Shown one piece after another: positions 32,929 through 41,252 of a stretch of DNA of 45,630 nt. The first letter of the stretch is position 1; each line of letters begins with the position of its first letter. This DNA comes from a virus. Location of the stretch: positions 1-45,630 of the IMG/VR virus record IMGVR_UViG_3300027985_000472; one strand, written 5' to 3'. The notes below the pieces were generated by a model, which saw only the letters and a program-made list of their open reading frames with translations, did not search any database and was not told the DNA's origin. Position numbers and translations under genes: made by a program.

Positions 32929-33218
32929 GCGGTGGCCTTCCGTACTGTATATCTATCGCGAATAGCTCGGCCGTTTTTTAACTTGTCGGCTATCGTTCCG
33001 GTATTTACCTCGAGTAGTCGAGCGGTGGCACATAATGATGGCTCCTCATGTTCGGTGCTGGTTTTTATGTCGGTGATGATTATTGGAGTAGGTGGGCCGA
33101 ACTTTTTACCAGAGCCGCAGATGCGCCGCATTTTATCCCATGGATTGTCGTAGTTTTCACAATGCTCGGTTATGCGAGGATTCCAGGACAGGAAGGATAG
33201 ATCTGTGGCGCCGGTCAT
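32922..33218 (-). CDS. HTH-containing hypothetical protein
   Basis: A 98-residue protein. Its C-terminal part (SLCATARLLEVNTGTIADKL, then NGRAIRDRYTVRK) looks like a helix-turn-helix of the NUMOD type. The N-terminal part has SFLSWNPRITEHC. It overlaps the helicase start by seven bases. It may bind DNA, perhaps as a co-factor of the helicase. Confidence 0.55.
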   Translation of the reverse strand: MTGATDLSFLSWNPRITEHCENYDNPWDKMRRICGSGKKFGPPTPIIITDIKTSTEHEEPSLCATARLLEVNTGTIADKLKNGRAIRDRYTVRKATAC

Positions 33219-33673
33219 TTTTTAGCCTCGGCATTGGAGATGGCGGTGCGGGCTGTCTGTATACATTTATGCATATTTCCGCTAAGCCATTTCTGTATTT
33301 CATTAACGGTGTATCTAGCATTTCCAGGAAGAGATTCCCATCCTTTAACCACGGTCTTCGCCGCCGCCAGCAACTCGTCGCGCTGGGCCCTGGCCTCGTC
33401 AAGTTGGCAAGATACATTTTGTATATCCTCAACTATCGACTGAAGCATCGCCGCGTTTTTCTCTAGCCAGCCGGTGCCTATACCTTCGCACGCATTGACG
33501 CAAGCGACGATGCGGCGGGCGTTAGCGTGGAAAAAATCAACACCTTGCTCGTAGGGAACTGAGCATATATGCTGATATCCCATTCCGTTCCACTCTGCCG
33601 GATCATTACGAATATAAAAATGCCCAAAATACGGCCCCACAACCTTCCACGGCTCTTTCGTATGCTCGCTCAT
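33215..33673 (-). CDS. hypothetical phage protein with long helices
   Basis: A 152-residue protein whose ANARRIVACVNACEGI segment and following coiled coil (QLDEARAQRDELLAAAKTV) recur in phage early operons. Its N-terminus HTKEPWKVVGP is part of the same pattern. No catalytic motif is seen. It overlaps both neighbours by ATGA. Confidence 0.62.
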   Translation of the reverse strand: MSEHTKEPWKVVGPYFGHFYIRNDPAEWNGMGYQHICSVPYEQGVDFFHANARRIVACVNACEGIGTGWLEKNAAMLQSIVEDIQNVSCQLDEARAQRDELLAAAKTVVKGWESLPGNARYTVNEIQKWLSGNMHKCIQTARTAISNAEAKK

Positions 33674-33828
33674 TTCTTCCCCTCCTTCTTCATCTCCGCC
33701 AGTATCGACGACAATCTGTCGCGCAATTCCCTAGCGGCCCGCTCAGTAAAATACAGTTCGCCGATGTTTAATTCGACGATGATCTCGAATTCGCCATGAT
33801 CCTTACGGGTGTTTCGGAATACTCGCAT
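33670..33828 (-). CDS. 52-residue hypothetical protein
   Basis: A short gene from ATG 33828 whose stop overlaps the next start (ATGA). It is an acidic-basic helical protein (ELYFTERAARELRDRLSSIL), ending EMKKEGKK. The ribosome site is weak (AGGGA nearby). It lies in a continuous operon. No family was recognised. Confidence 0.52.
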   Translation of the reverse strand: MRVFRNTRKDHGEFEIIVELNIGELYFTERAARELRDRLSSILAEMKKEGKK

Positions 33829-33830
33829 GG

Positions 33831-34061
33831 CTAATCCCTAATCGCCCCGGCTATTTTCGCTCCGGGTACAAAATGGTATATGCTCCTCTGATGATCGACC
33901 ATCGTTAGAATAGCACCCGATAGATCGCAATACTCGCGGGCGTATTGTAGTAGCGTGGTTGGATAATTGTAGCCGTCCATCATGGAGAATAATTGCCATC
34001 CTGATATATCGCGCTCGGGGAGATTGTCGAGGATGGTGAATAGCTGTTGCTTGGCGGTCAT
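33831..34061 (-). CDS. hypothetical protein, winged-helix-like
   Basis: A 76-residue protein from ATG 34061, overlapping the VRR-NUC stop (ATGA). It includes AKQQLFTILDNLPERDISG, then YPTTLLQYAREYCDLSG and a beta tail, a possible winged-helix layout. A start 9 codons upstream lacks a ribosome site. Function unknown. Confidence 0.5.
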   Translation of the reverse strand: MTAKQQLFTILDNLPERDISGWQLFSMMDGYNYPTTLLQYAREYCDLSGAILTMVDHQRSIYHFVPGAKIAGAIRD

Positions 34062-34420
34062 GGTATGATCCCCCATTCCTTCATCCAATATGCAACATCA
34101 TCGACCGACCGAACCACCACATATGGAATACCACATCGCAGGCACCATGCTTCAAAAAGTAGCTGGTCGGTCGATTGTTCGCCGCGCTCGTTCTTCACCT
34201 CGAGGCAGTATATACGTCCGTTGTGCCCGATAACTAGATCGCTTGCACCGGGGCGCATACCCATTTTTTTTAGCACCGCCAGGCGGGCGAATTGGTCGCC
34301 GCCTTTTCTTCCGCCGTATAGCGTGGCCTCGTTCGGCACGGAAAAATACACGAATCCATATCGAGAGGATAGGGCCGATAGATAGTTGGCTATTTGCTCT
34401 TGGATGATGGATTCGCGCAT
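34058..34420 (-). CDS. VRR-NUC domain nuclease
   Basis: A 120-residue PD-(D/E)xK nuclease of the VRR-NUC type. Visible residues are D61 (PGASDLVIG), E74 and K76 (CLEVKNE), and Q82 in the following helix. Single-domain phage forms are thought to cut branched DNA such as Holliday junctions. It lies beside the recombination genes. RBS is moderate (AAGGG nearby). Confidence 0.85.
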   Translation of the reverse strand: MRESIIQEQIANYLSALSSRYGFVYFSVPNEATLYGGRKGGDQFARLAVLKKMGMRPGASDLVIGHNGRIYCLEVKNERGEQSTDQLLFEAWCLRCGIPYVVVRSVDDVAYWMKEWGIIP

Positions 34421-34432
34421 TGGATGGCCCTT

Positions 34433-34669
34433 CTAATACACCGGCTCTATCCCGCGACGCCGCAGGCTCTTGACCTTGCAGCTCGTACGCTTGCACTTGG
34501 TCGAGTCGTATGCTAGCGGGCAGTTGCCGCAGATGCGAGGGACGGGAAGCCATATCGTGCGCGGCTTGCTGGGAGACCCCAAGTCCCACGGATCGATGCC
34601 GATAGCATCACCCTCGTGTTCGTATACCTCGTTCGGATACACATTCCTATCGTTCGGGCGCTTCTTCAT
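34433..34669 (-). CDS. small Cys4 protein
   Basis: A 78-residue protein starting at 34669 (AAGGA upstream; longer frames lack a site). CGNCPLAYDSTKCKRTSC gives four Cys in a zinc-finger spacing, with a basic C-terminus (KSLRRRGIE). The N-terminus is acidic-polar. No family was recognised; nucleic-acid binding is plausible. Confidence 0.6.
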   Translation of the reverse strand: MKKRPNDRNVYPNEVYEHEGDAIGIDPWDLGSPSKPRTIWLPVPRICGNCPLAYDSTKCKRTSCKVKSLRRRGIEPVY

Positions 34670-34914
34670 ATTCTTTTTCCTTTCGGGGTCGCCATGATGG
34701 CCTCTAGGTCGGCGTGCATTTCGGAGATTATATCCGAGCACTTTTTGTCGTCGTCGAGTAGCTTCGTTGCTATGTCGATGAGCCATCGTGCTTCCACTGC
34801 TGGTATCGGCGCTCCGTGGTCGGCGATATGGCGTAGGGATTCGATATGGTGCCTCGTCTCGTCGAAGTCGCCAGCCTTGCCGATATAGGTGGCCTTGAGG
34901 GTCGGGGTGGTCAT
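34666..34914 (-). CDS. hypothetical protein
   Basis: An 82-residue helical protein (FDETRHHIESLRHIADHG, then LDDDKKCSDIISEMHADLEAI), overlapping neighbours by ATGA. No motif was recognised. Confidence 0.5.
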   Translation of the reverse strand: MTTPTLKATYIGKAGDFDETRHHIESLRHIADHGAPIPAVEARWLIDIATKLLDDDKKCSDIISEMHADLEAIMATPKGKRI

Positions 34915-35210
34915 TTGGCGCTGTCTTTCTTGGCCATATGCTGGCGGAATACCTTTTTGCGGGTAGCCATGAACGCTCTGGTGTCGGGGTCGCGATCTAT
35001 GGTGGCGATCCTGTGGGCTTCTTTCTTGAGCCAGCGCTTATACCACCATCCGATGGCGCGATCGTATCGCTTGCGTCTGCCCGGGAATATGGCGGCAATG
35101 AGCTTGCGATACCACTTCATAAAGCCGCGCGCTCCGATGGCGAATACGTTGTTGCGCTTGGCGTTCTGGTTGGCGGCGGCCCTATAGAGCCTCGACTTGC
35201 GGCCGCTCAT
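34911..35210 (-). CDS. very basic hypothetical protein
   Basis: A 99-residue protein starting at 35210 (the stop of the previous gene overlaps, TAATG). It is highly Lys/Arg-rich throughout (RKSRLYRAAANQNAKRN, FPGRRKRYDRAIGWWYKRW). Its charge suggests binding to nucleic acid. A longer frame in the same register reaches further upstream but lacks a ribosome site. Confidence 0.5.
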   Translation of the reverse strand: MSGRKSRLYRAAANQNAKRNNVFAIGARGFMKWYRKLIAAIFPGRRKRYDRAIGWWYKRWLKKEAHRIATIDRDPDTRAFMATRKKVFRQHMAKKDSAK

Positions 35211-35419
35211 TAGTGCGCCCAGTTCCGGCGGTGCGCCGCGTGCTTCGGATCGGATATGGCATAGAAAGCCATGCGGCCCATGCCCTTGCACCCCCTGGTG
35301 TGGTGCGAGCGATACACGTCGTCGTCGCGTCGCTTCTTGAAAATCTTGGTCACGGGTGCCAGCATCTTAGCCAGCGCGGCGAACATTCCGATTTTCCGTC
35401 CGTTCTTCATGGTAGCCAT
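35210..35419 (-). CDS. basic hypothetical protein
   Basis: A 69-residue basic protein (KMLAPVTKIFKKRRDDD, then RSHHTRGCKGMGRMAF). GGAGG lies seven bases upstream. It forms a pair with the next basic protein. The 90-base gap before it holds a CCCC/GGGG hairpin. No family was recognised. Confidence 0.55.
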   Translation of the reverse strand: MATMKNGRKIGMFAALAKMLAPVTKIFKKRRDDDVYRSHHTRGCKGMGRMAFYAISDPKHAAHRRNWAH

Positions 35420-35508
35420 ATAGCCACCTCCATACTATTGCTATCATCCCCATACGGGGAGATTTTCACTATTCGGTCGTCGCAATTTTTAGCGACTCGT
35501 CAGGGTGG

Positions 35509-35661
35509 TTAATATCCGTTTTTTTCCGCCTCGTCTAGCTTGGCATATATCCATTTGGATACTGCTAGCATCCCGTCGTCTTGTATCAATTTGTCTAAGT
35601 ATTCCTTGTTAGTTGATGCTAGTACTTCCGATTCGTCGGAAACAATTTGTATATGCAGCAT
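35509..35661 (-). CDS. 50-residue hypothetical protein
   Basis: It starts at ATG 35661, with GGGAGG five bases upstream. The product is mixed helix (SEVLASTNKEYLDKLIQDDG, then SKWIYAKLDEAEKNGY). A 10-residue longer reading would use a start without a site. No family was recognised. Confidence 0.5.
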   Translation of the reverse strand: MLHIQIVSDESEVLASTNKEYLDKLIQDDGMLAVSKWIYAKLDEAEKNGY

Positions 35662-35699
35662 ATAATCCTCCCAAAGCCGACGCCTTATCACGTCCGCGC

Positions 35700-36176
35700 T
35701 TAATTACAACCCGCGACCACTTCGCGGATATCGACAGTATCTATTATAACGCCGTCATTGTCAAGCCCCTTGTGGTTCGCTCCGCAGAGAGACATGACGG
35801 TATCATATGACAGTGTCCACAGCGGCGATCCGCCAGACCAGCCGTAGCCGTATGCTTGCGGCTCGATTAGGCTACCATCCAATAGCTCGATGACGGCATG
35901 GAAACCGCGATCGGGGAGGAATAGCACGGCCATCGATGCGCCAGAGTCTGGCCCGACGAGGTATAGGAAATAGGTGGAGAAGTCCTCGCAGTCACCACCG
36001 CCATCGGATAAGAACTCGCTCGGGCTTTTCCAGTAGTCGCCGTCGTCGGGAGTATACTCGAATGACGACACCTCGCGCCAGGCGGTATTGATGTCGAGGT
36101 ATGGCGAAGGAAGGATTGCGGAAGAGCACGATACCGCCAGGATGGCGAAAATTATGATAGCGGTTAGCCTGCGCAT
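35700..36176 (-). CDS. transglutaminase-like lipoprotein
   Basis: A 158-residue lipoprotein. Signal peptide MRRLTAIIIFAILAVSC ends in a lipobox with Cys17. The mature part has GGGDCEDFSTYFLYLVG (Cys63), FHAVIELLDG (His93), and an acidic residue around D100/E105, which together match the papain-like Cys-His-Asp set of bacterial transglutaminase-like cysteine peptidases. It would sit in the envelope and cleave or cross-link a host surface protein. GGAGG lies five bases upstream. A phage early gene with this function is unusual. Confidence 0.75.
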   Translation of the reverse strand: MRRLTAIIIFAILAVSCSSAILPSPYLDINTAWREVSSFEYTPDDGDYWKSPSEFLSDGGGDCEDFSTYFLYLVGPDSGASMAVLFLPDRGFHAVIELLDGSLIEPQAYGYGWSGGSPLWTLSYDTVMSLCGANHKGLDNDGVIIDTVDIREVVAGCN

Positions 36177-36230
36177 GGTTGCCTCCGTGGTGGAGGATTG
36201 GTAGCCACTCTATCGCTACCCAACAGTAAG

Positions 36231-36259
36231 ACTATACACCCCATCGCCCACCATTACAA
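36231..36259 (-). promoter_or_regulatory. leftward promoter candidate for the lipoprotein gene
   Basis: TTGTAA (36254-36259) and TATAGT (36231-36236), 17 bases apart on the minus strand, precede the transglutaminase-like gene. The -35 is weaker than in the other leftward promoters. The 150-base gap is the largest within this half outside the ends, so a separate promoter is plausible. Confidence 0.5.
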
Positions 36260-36281
36260 CCCCTAAATACAAAAAATGCGC

Positions 36282-36319
36282 AAAAATCGCAAAATAAATA
36301 CGAAATTTGCGCGATTTTT
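36282..36319. repeat. inverted repeat, terminator or operator
   Basis: AAAAATCGC (36282-36290) and GCGATTTTT (36311-36319) are perfect inverted 9-base arms 20 bases apart; GCGCAAA/TTTGCGC make a second overlapping pair. The AT-rich spacer and flanking T-runs would also make a terminator on either strand. A CTATACAAAC (36321-36330) adjoins, close to the late promoter box. Confidence 0.5.
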
Positions 36320-36329
36320 ACTATACAAA

Positions 36330-36575
36330 CTACTCAACATCGGCGGGCGGTGGTCGGCGCCATGCCTCCACGATCTCGCCATTAAAAACGCGCTTGACTA
36401 AATGCACCGATAGCGATATCTCTAGGCCGGCATCCGATAGGCGCTGAATCTCCGATGGGCTATATCGCACCCTGTCGGCGGTCATTACTTCGTATCCTAT
36501 TCCGACGGGTGATCGGCGATAGGCATAGTCCATGGATAGGGCGTCGCTATGTGAGTATGTCCAGGGGTTAGGCAT
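36330..36575 (-). CDS. hypothetical protein
   Basis: An 81-residue protein, overlapping the next gene by eight bases. It has YEVMTADRVRYSPSEIQRLSD and a Pro/Arg-rich end (EAWRRPPPADVE). Ribosome site is weak. No family was recognised. Confidence 0.5.
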   Translation of the reverse strand: MPNPWTYSHSDALSMDYAYRRSPVGIGYEVMTADRVRYSPSEIQRLSDAGLEISLSVHLVKRVFNGEIVEAWRRPPPADVE

Positions 36576-36768
36576 CTGGCGGCGGTGGTAGCGGCATCCA
36601 ATGGGTGACAGATATATCTATATTGTCGATGTCAGAACACCATTCAATATCTCCACCGTACGGGCTTTCTCTACAAAATCCAGTTAATATTTCATCGCAA
36701 AAACTCCACGTCAATACTGAATGATTTAGTTCCGGCAACCTATCCTTAACACTAATCCATTCGCTCAC
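36568..36768 (-). CDS. DUF551-like protein
   Basis: A 66-residue protein from GTG 36768 (GGAGG five bases upstream). SEWISVKDRLPELNHSVLT and the final THWMPLPPPPDA match the conserved ends of DUF551, a small phage early protein family of unknown function. Confidence 0.8.
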   Translation of the reverse strand: MSEWISVKDRLPELNHSVLTWSFCDEILTGFCRESPYGGDIEWCSDIDNIDISVTHWMPLPPPPDA

Positions 36769-36777
36769 AACATCCTC

Positions 36778-37215
36778 CTAAAATGGTATATCATCGCTAA
36801 AATCCTCGGAGCTAGCGGCAGGCGCCCCCGCTTCACCCTTGAGGCTATCTGGCACAAAATCACCGCCGCTAGCGGACGCCTTCGCCCCATCAACGCGGAT
36901 AAAATCGACTTGCACCTGATATCGCGAGCGCTTGGCGCCCTCGCTATCCGTCCAGGTATCTTGATCTAGGTGACCGGATATTGTGATGCGGGCGCCCTTG
37001 AGGAGCTTGGACGCCATGCTTTCGGCGCGCTTGGCCCATAGTTGGCAATCGACGAAGGTTGCTTTGTTTTTCCATTCTCCGCCGTCCTCCCGGGGCGGAA
37101 TTGATCTGTTGATGGCTACGGAAAAATTGCATACTGCGGTGCCAGTCGTTAGATACTTCAGCTCGGCATCGCGTGTCAGTCGTCCCTCAAAGGTGAAAAT
37201 GTTTAGGTCGGTCAT
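36778..37215 (-). CDS. ssb: single-stranded DNA-binding protein
   Basis: A 145-residue SSB with the OB-fold pattern (FEGRLTRDAELKYLTTGTAV, then FVDCQLWAKRAESMA, KGARITISGHLDQDTW, then YQVQVDFI) and an acidic C-terminal tip (DFSDDIPF) that binds partner proteins. AAGGAG lies upstream. It covers displaced single strands during replication and recombination, beside the primase-helicase gene. Confidence 0.93.
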   Translation of the reverse strand: MTDLNIFTFEGRLTRDAELKYLTTGTAVCNFSVAINRSIPPREDGGEWKNKATFVDCQLWAKRAESMASKLLKGARITISGHLDQDTWTDSEGAKRSRYQVQVDFIRVDGAKASASGGDFVPDSLKGEAGAPAASSEDFSDDIPF

Positions 37216-37229
37216 TTAGTTCGCTCCTT

Positions 37230-37625
37230 TCAAAGCTCGGGGTTTTCGTGGATGTTGCCGATGACTTCGGTGTTCGAGCACTCCCAATTATTACCATCTT
37301 GGTCTGCCCATACAAAATCTGCATTTTGACTTATTGGTTCAACATAGAATGACCATCCGCTATTTTTTACCACCGCAAGCCCATCTCCGTATCGGTTTTT
37401 AGTATAGAGTATATCCCCCTCGTAAATCTCCTTCCCATTCTTGTCGCGGAGGCCAGTGAATTGTTCGAGTTTGCAACCCTGGTCTATTAAAACCTGTATA
37501 TTACCAAGCATTATTACATTATGACGTTCGCGATCTGACCTTACTTGAATAATATTATTTTTTATAAAATTATAAAAAAATACTTTCTCATGATCATCCC
37601 ACGCCCTAAACTTAATCCCCCTCAT
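37230..37625 (-). CDS. YopX-like protein
   Basis: A 131-residue YopX-family protein. The conserved start (MRGIKFRAWDDHEKVFFY), LEQFTGLRDKNGKEIYEGDIL and VIGNIHENPEL are all present. The molecular role of the family is unknown; it is common in phage early operons. AGGAGG lies upstream. Its DNA is somewhat AT-rich compared with flanking genes. Confidence 0.88.
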   Translation of the reverse strand: MRGIKFRAWDDHEKVFFYNFIKNNIIQVRSDRERHNVIMLGNIQVLIDQGCKLEQFTGLRDKNGKEIYEGDILYTKNRYGDGLAVVKNSGWSFYVEPISQNADFVWADQDGNNWECSNTEVIGNIHENPEL

Positions 37626-37635
37626 CTTCTACCTC

Positions 37636-40452
37636 CTAAAATGGCAATGTTTCCAGTCCATCGGAATTAAAGAACCGAGCTTCCAAATCCGTCCACCTGA
37701 ATAGCATGGCGCTTTGATTTACTCCGCCGATATTTACGGTATCGGTGCCGATAAATGAGTAGTGGCGCTTTAATACCTCCTTGTAGTTGGGGCCGAGCGA
37801 TGCGCCCTCTAGCATCTCGCGGATATCCTTATTGCTTTGACTAATCGCTAGGCTATTTGCGTGTTTCCCCTCGTCGATATTATAGCGACGGATGCCGCGC
37901 TTGCCTAGCGCCTCGGAATGGCGCAATCGGCCCATGTCGTCTTTTTCGGTCAGCATCTCGGCGACGGTTTTTTCTTCTCCGGCCTCAAGGCGTGCGCGAT
38001 ATTGGAACAGGGCCTGAAACAGGGACTCCTCGTCGCTGATATTTTCGGCGGTGGAAGATATCAGCTCCCACGATTCCTTCATTTTGTCCATCATCCGAGC
38101 GTCGTCGTTGGTTCCATTATTTCCAAAATCAGATTCTGACAACAGTCTCCAAAATCCAGCATATAGCGGAGCATGGGTATCACAAACACGTTGCTCGTGC
38201 CCAAAGGCAAGCATCATATTTGTGCACTCTTGCACATCATCAATCAATCTGTCGAGATGCAAAAACATCCTGGCTCGCATTCCGTCGGGGTTTTTTGGCG
38301 GAGACGCTATTCCGTTGCTATTATCCATGCGGCATATTACGATTCGACTTTTATCGGCGGCATTGTTTATATTGACGTTGATTGAACCGAAGCAGAACAT
38401 ATTCTTAGTAGAAAAAGATATTCCGTTGTGGTTTGCCGTGCCCTTAAATATTCTTTCTCCAGAATATGAAGATCGGGAAAGCCGCAACACTCCGTCTATA
38501 ATACCCTTCTCATACCTAGCGGTTCCACTATCACCATCGCCACCCGAGCCGATTTCAAACTCATCGAGATATATCGATCGATTGTCCTTCTTCGTCTCCT
38601 GCCTTATTGCCGCTTCGGTTGTTACGTTTTCAGAAAATAGTGATGATGTTTCTCCGGTTAATGGCCGCATTATTTCTTTCATTAACCAGCTTTTACCAAC
38701 TCCCTTTTTAGCGGTAATCCAAATATGCGGGCGACGAAATAATATGGAGGCGAATGGAGATACGGCGCACCATCCGGCAACGGCATAATACGCTATGTTG
38801 CTTTCAAAGGTAAACGTTTTTAGTTGCTTGATAAAATATGCAGAGTCGTCTCGGCTCCATGGCTCTCCGTCTACTTTTAGCTCTATGTGCGATCGGCAAT
38901 AAGCGTTGTCGCCCTCGTAGTCATCATACGATACGGCCTTTTGTCCTGGTCTCACAACAGCCCGGCCGGTATTTACTATCGCGTGGCCATTGTCGAGATG
39001 GGCGCCAACGCCAAGTATTCTATCGTCCGTAAAAACACCGTGATTTTGAGACGTTGATGAAAACCATTCCATGGCAGCATTCTTATCAAGAGCTATCTTT
39101 ATACCTCCGCTGTCTTTATCTACAACTTCCCTATCAAAGTTTGCATGCCACCATTCGGCTGGTGCAAATTCTATCAGCTTATCCTTTATCGCCTTTTCAC
39201 CCCTGGCAATCCTAAGCGCTATATTTTGGTTACGTGGGAGGACGTAGTGCGCTTGGTCGTCGAAGCCGAGAAACTGGAAAGGCGGCCGAGTTTGAACATC
39301 TGCCTTACTCGATCCATTCGGTGCCATGCCGCCAGCTTTGCGGCCCCCGTCCACTTTCTCCACGGGTAATCCCCCAGAATACCTAGCGCTATGCTCCAGA
39401 TTGTCGTCATTCCTTCCTCCTTCCGGCACCTCTGCCGCATTGAAAATAGCTTGCTTGACTTCCTCGATACGGCTACCTTTAACCGCGTCGTCAATATCCT
39501 TGCATCCTTCGGGAATGGCGGCGTATCTGATCGAGCCAGAGTATCCGACCGATCGCAAAAGTTGTGGTACCGTCGTATATCGGCGCTGTTTCGGAGGCAT
39601 GAGTCCAGAGGCGATTTTTCCGGCGTCGTCGTTATCGAAGGCTAGGATTATTTCTAGGTAGCCGCGAGTGGATATCTCCCGAGCGTCGTCTGCCGAAAGC
39701 CCATTCGTTCCACCAATAGCGCGGGTCTCATCAAATCCAGCATATCTGGCCGATAGCTCGTCTAGTTCGCCCTCGACTAGAATTAGACGGTCGCCGCTTG
39801 GTAGATCGTCGGGATTAAAGGTATGACCTCCGCGTGATTCGCGCTTGATCGTCTTTCCTTCGCGGTCGATATAGTGGAGCTTGAATCCGACTCCGCATAG
39901 TACGACAGCGCCTGCTGGAGTCCACGCTGATCGGGGCTTAGTTGGATCGATAATGCCGGCGGGTTCGAGATCGTCACGGATAGGATAGGATTGCGCGACT
40001 TTTAGACCGGGCCACCATAAGAGCGGGTCGGCGTAGTCGGAGTCGTAGCCGCGGGCATTGGCGAACTCGGCAAGCTTGTCGGCGTATGGTTGGCGGATCG
40101 ATCGGAGCCATTCGGTAACACGCTCGATGGCCGCGGGGTCTGGGGCGAATGACGGGGTGGCAGGCTGTCGCACTATTGGTGCTGCTGGCGATCCTCCGAA
40201 GTGTTCGGCGATGCGCCTATATTGCTCGCTCCTATCTGTTATGCCGTCAAGTTCGCCGCATACGTCATAGATGTCGCCGTCGAAGCCGCAACCGTAACAG
40301 TGGAGGCGATCTCCGCGTAGCGCCATGCTCGCGGTGGTATCGTCGTGACCCGGCAGGATACACGAGAAATTATGGCGCGTGTCGATATTGATGCCGCGAG
40401 AGGATAGGTATTCTAGGAGGCGCGGGCGATATGCCTGATAGTCGTTTTGCAT
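37636..40452 (-). CDS. primase-helicase
   Basis: A 938-residue replication protein. Residues about 28-58 carry a CHC2-type zinc site (C31, H36, C52, C55). A Toprim domain follows (LILVEGELDE, 223-232; DNDDAG, 273-278). Residues about 430-640 form a helicase/ATPase with Walker A TAKKGVGKS (580-588) and Walker B SIYLDEFE (626-633), as in D5/DUF927-type phage proteins. A single large primase-ATPase would open and prime the origin. It starts at TAATG overlap with the methyltransferase. Confidence 0.88.
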   Translation of the reverse strand: MQNDYQAYRPRLLEYLSSRGINIDTRHNFSCILPGHDDTTASMALRGDRLHCYGCGFDGDIYDVCGELDGITDRSEQYRRIAEHFGGSPAAPIVRQPATPSFAPDPAAIERVTEWLRSIRQPYADKLAEFANARGYDSDYADPLLWWPGLKVAQSYPIRDDLEPAGIIDPTKPRSAWTPAGAVVLCGVGFKLHYIDREGKTIKRESRGGHTFNPDDLPSGDRLILVEGELDELSARYAGFDETRAIGGTNGLSADDAREISTRGYLEIILAFDNDDAGKIASGLMPPKQRRYTTVPQLLRSVGYSGSIRYAAIPEGCKDIDDAVKGSRIEEVKQAIFNAAEVPEGGRNDDNLEHSARYSGGLPVEKVDGGRKAGGMAPNGSSKADVQTRPPFQFLGFDDQAHYVLPRNQNIALRIARGEKAIKDKLIEFAPAEWWHANFDREVVDKDSGGIKIALDKNAAMEWFSSTSQNHGVFTDDRILGVGAHLDNGHAIVNTGRAVVRPGQKAVSYDDYEGDNAYCRSHIELKVDGEPWSRDDSAYFIKQLKTFTFESNIAYYAVAGWCAVSPFASILFRRPHIWITAKKGVGKSWLMKEIMRPLTGETSSLFSENVTTEAAIRQETKKDNRSIYLDEFEIGSGGDGDSGTARYEKGIIDGVLRLSRSSYSGERIFKGTANHNGISFSTKNMFCFGSINVNINNAADKSRIVICRMDNSNGIASPPKNPDGMRARMFLHLDRLIDDVQECTNMMLAFGHEQRVCDTHAPLYAGFWRLLSESDFGNNGTNDDARMMDKMKESWELISSTAENISDEESLFQALFQYRARLEAGEEKTVAEMLTEKDDMGRLRHSEALGKRGIRRYNIDEGKHANSLAISQSNKDIREMLEGASLGPNYKEVLKRHYSFIGTDTVNIGGVNQSAMLFRWTDLEARFFNSDGLETLPF

Positions 40453-41252
40453 TATGGCCTTTCAAATAGGTCGGCGTCCTTATATATGGCTTGTGGGGCA
40501 TCTATCAATCGTGGTTGCTTTGCAAATTCCTTTACTCGCCTCACGGCCGCATCGTAGTAATCTTCATCCTTTTCGATCCATGTTATTTGATAGCCAAGGT
40601 CGATACAGGCGATGGCGCTAGATCCGCTCCCGCCGTGGGTATCGAGGATGCGGTCGCCGGGTTTAGCGTAGCGGGAGAGAAGCCACTTGTATAGGGCGAC
40701 TGGTTTTTGGGTGGGATGGATGCGCGGGTCTTTCGAGTTACCTTGTGGTGCGCCTTCAAAAAAACTCGAGTTTCCATCAAAGCTTACCCAGGCATATTCG
40801 CACATTGCCATTGTAAACTTTTCCGATACGCTTGTTTTGCGCCATACAGCAAACCCTCTACTTGGTGGTAGTACAAAATAATTTCCACCCCATATTATTT
40901 GATGCCGTGATATTCTGAATAATTCTTCAAAGTAATCTGGTGGTGGACTTACATTAACCTCTTCAAATGATCGAATAGTTTCTTTGCTTGTCTGTGCATG
41001 AACAACCTCAACTTTGTTCATTTGGCGTGTGTTTCCATCAATTACCGCTTGCGTAATTTCTATTTTGTCAAAAAAACCGCCATGCGCCTTGATTCTTCCT
41101 TTTGAAACATAAGTCACTCCACCATAACCATACGGCGGATCAACAATCGCCAGATCGAAGACCTTGTCTGGAAGGTCGCGCATCAAGTCCATGCAATCCC
41201 CGAGAATCATGCGGGCGGATTCTATAGTCTCGTCGCGCTTCCATTCCGTCAT
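40452..41252 (-). CDS. DNA adenine/cytosine-N4 methyltransferase
   Basis: A 266-residue class-beta MTase. The catalytic DPPY motif (38-41) precedes the SAM-binding DTHGGSGSSA (204-213), the beta order. A HPTQKP motif near 179-184 is typical of N4/N6 MTases. No restriction partner is present in the window, so it is probably an orphan enzyme that protects phage DNA from host restriction. RBS is GGAGG, and it overlaps the sigma-like gene stop (ATGA). Specificity cannot be read from sequence. Confidence 0.9.
   Translation of the reverse strand: MTEWKRDETIESARMILGDCMDLMRDLPDKVFDLAIVDPPYGYGGVTYVSKGRIKAHGGFFDKIEITQAVIDGNTRQMNKVEVVHAQTSKETIRSFEEVNVSPPPDYFEELFRISRHQIIWGGNYFVLPPSRGFAVWRKTSVSEKFTMAMCEYAWVSFDGNSSFFEGAPQGNSKDPRIHPTQKPVALYKWLLSRYAKPGDRILDTHGGSGSSAIACIDLGYQITWIEKDEDYYDAAVRRVKEFAKQPRLIDAPQAIYKDADLFERP

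Noticed and set aside
35743-35764. TTGACA and a perfect TATAAT on the minus strand
   Set aside because: Only 10 bases separate them and they lie inside the lipoprotein gene; spacing is unsuitable.
36611-36623. gatatatctatat, close to the late promoter -10 module
   Set aside because: It is inside the DUF551 gene, lacks the CTATACAAAA box at the right distance, and encodes conserved-type residues on the other strand.
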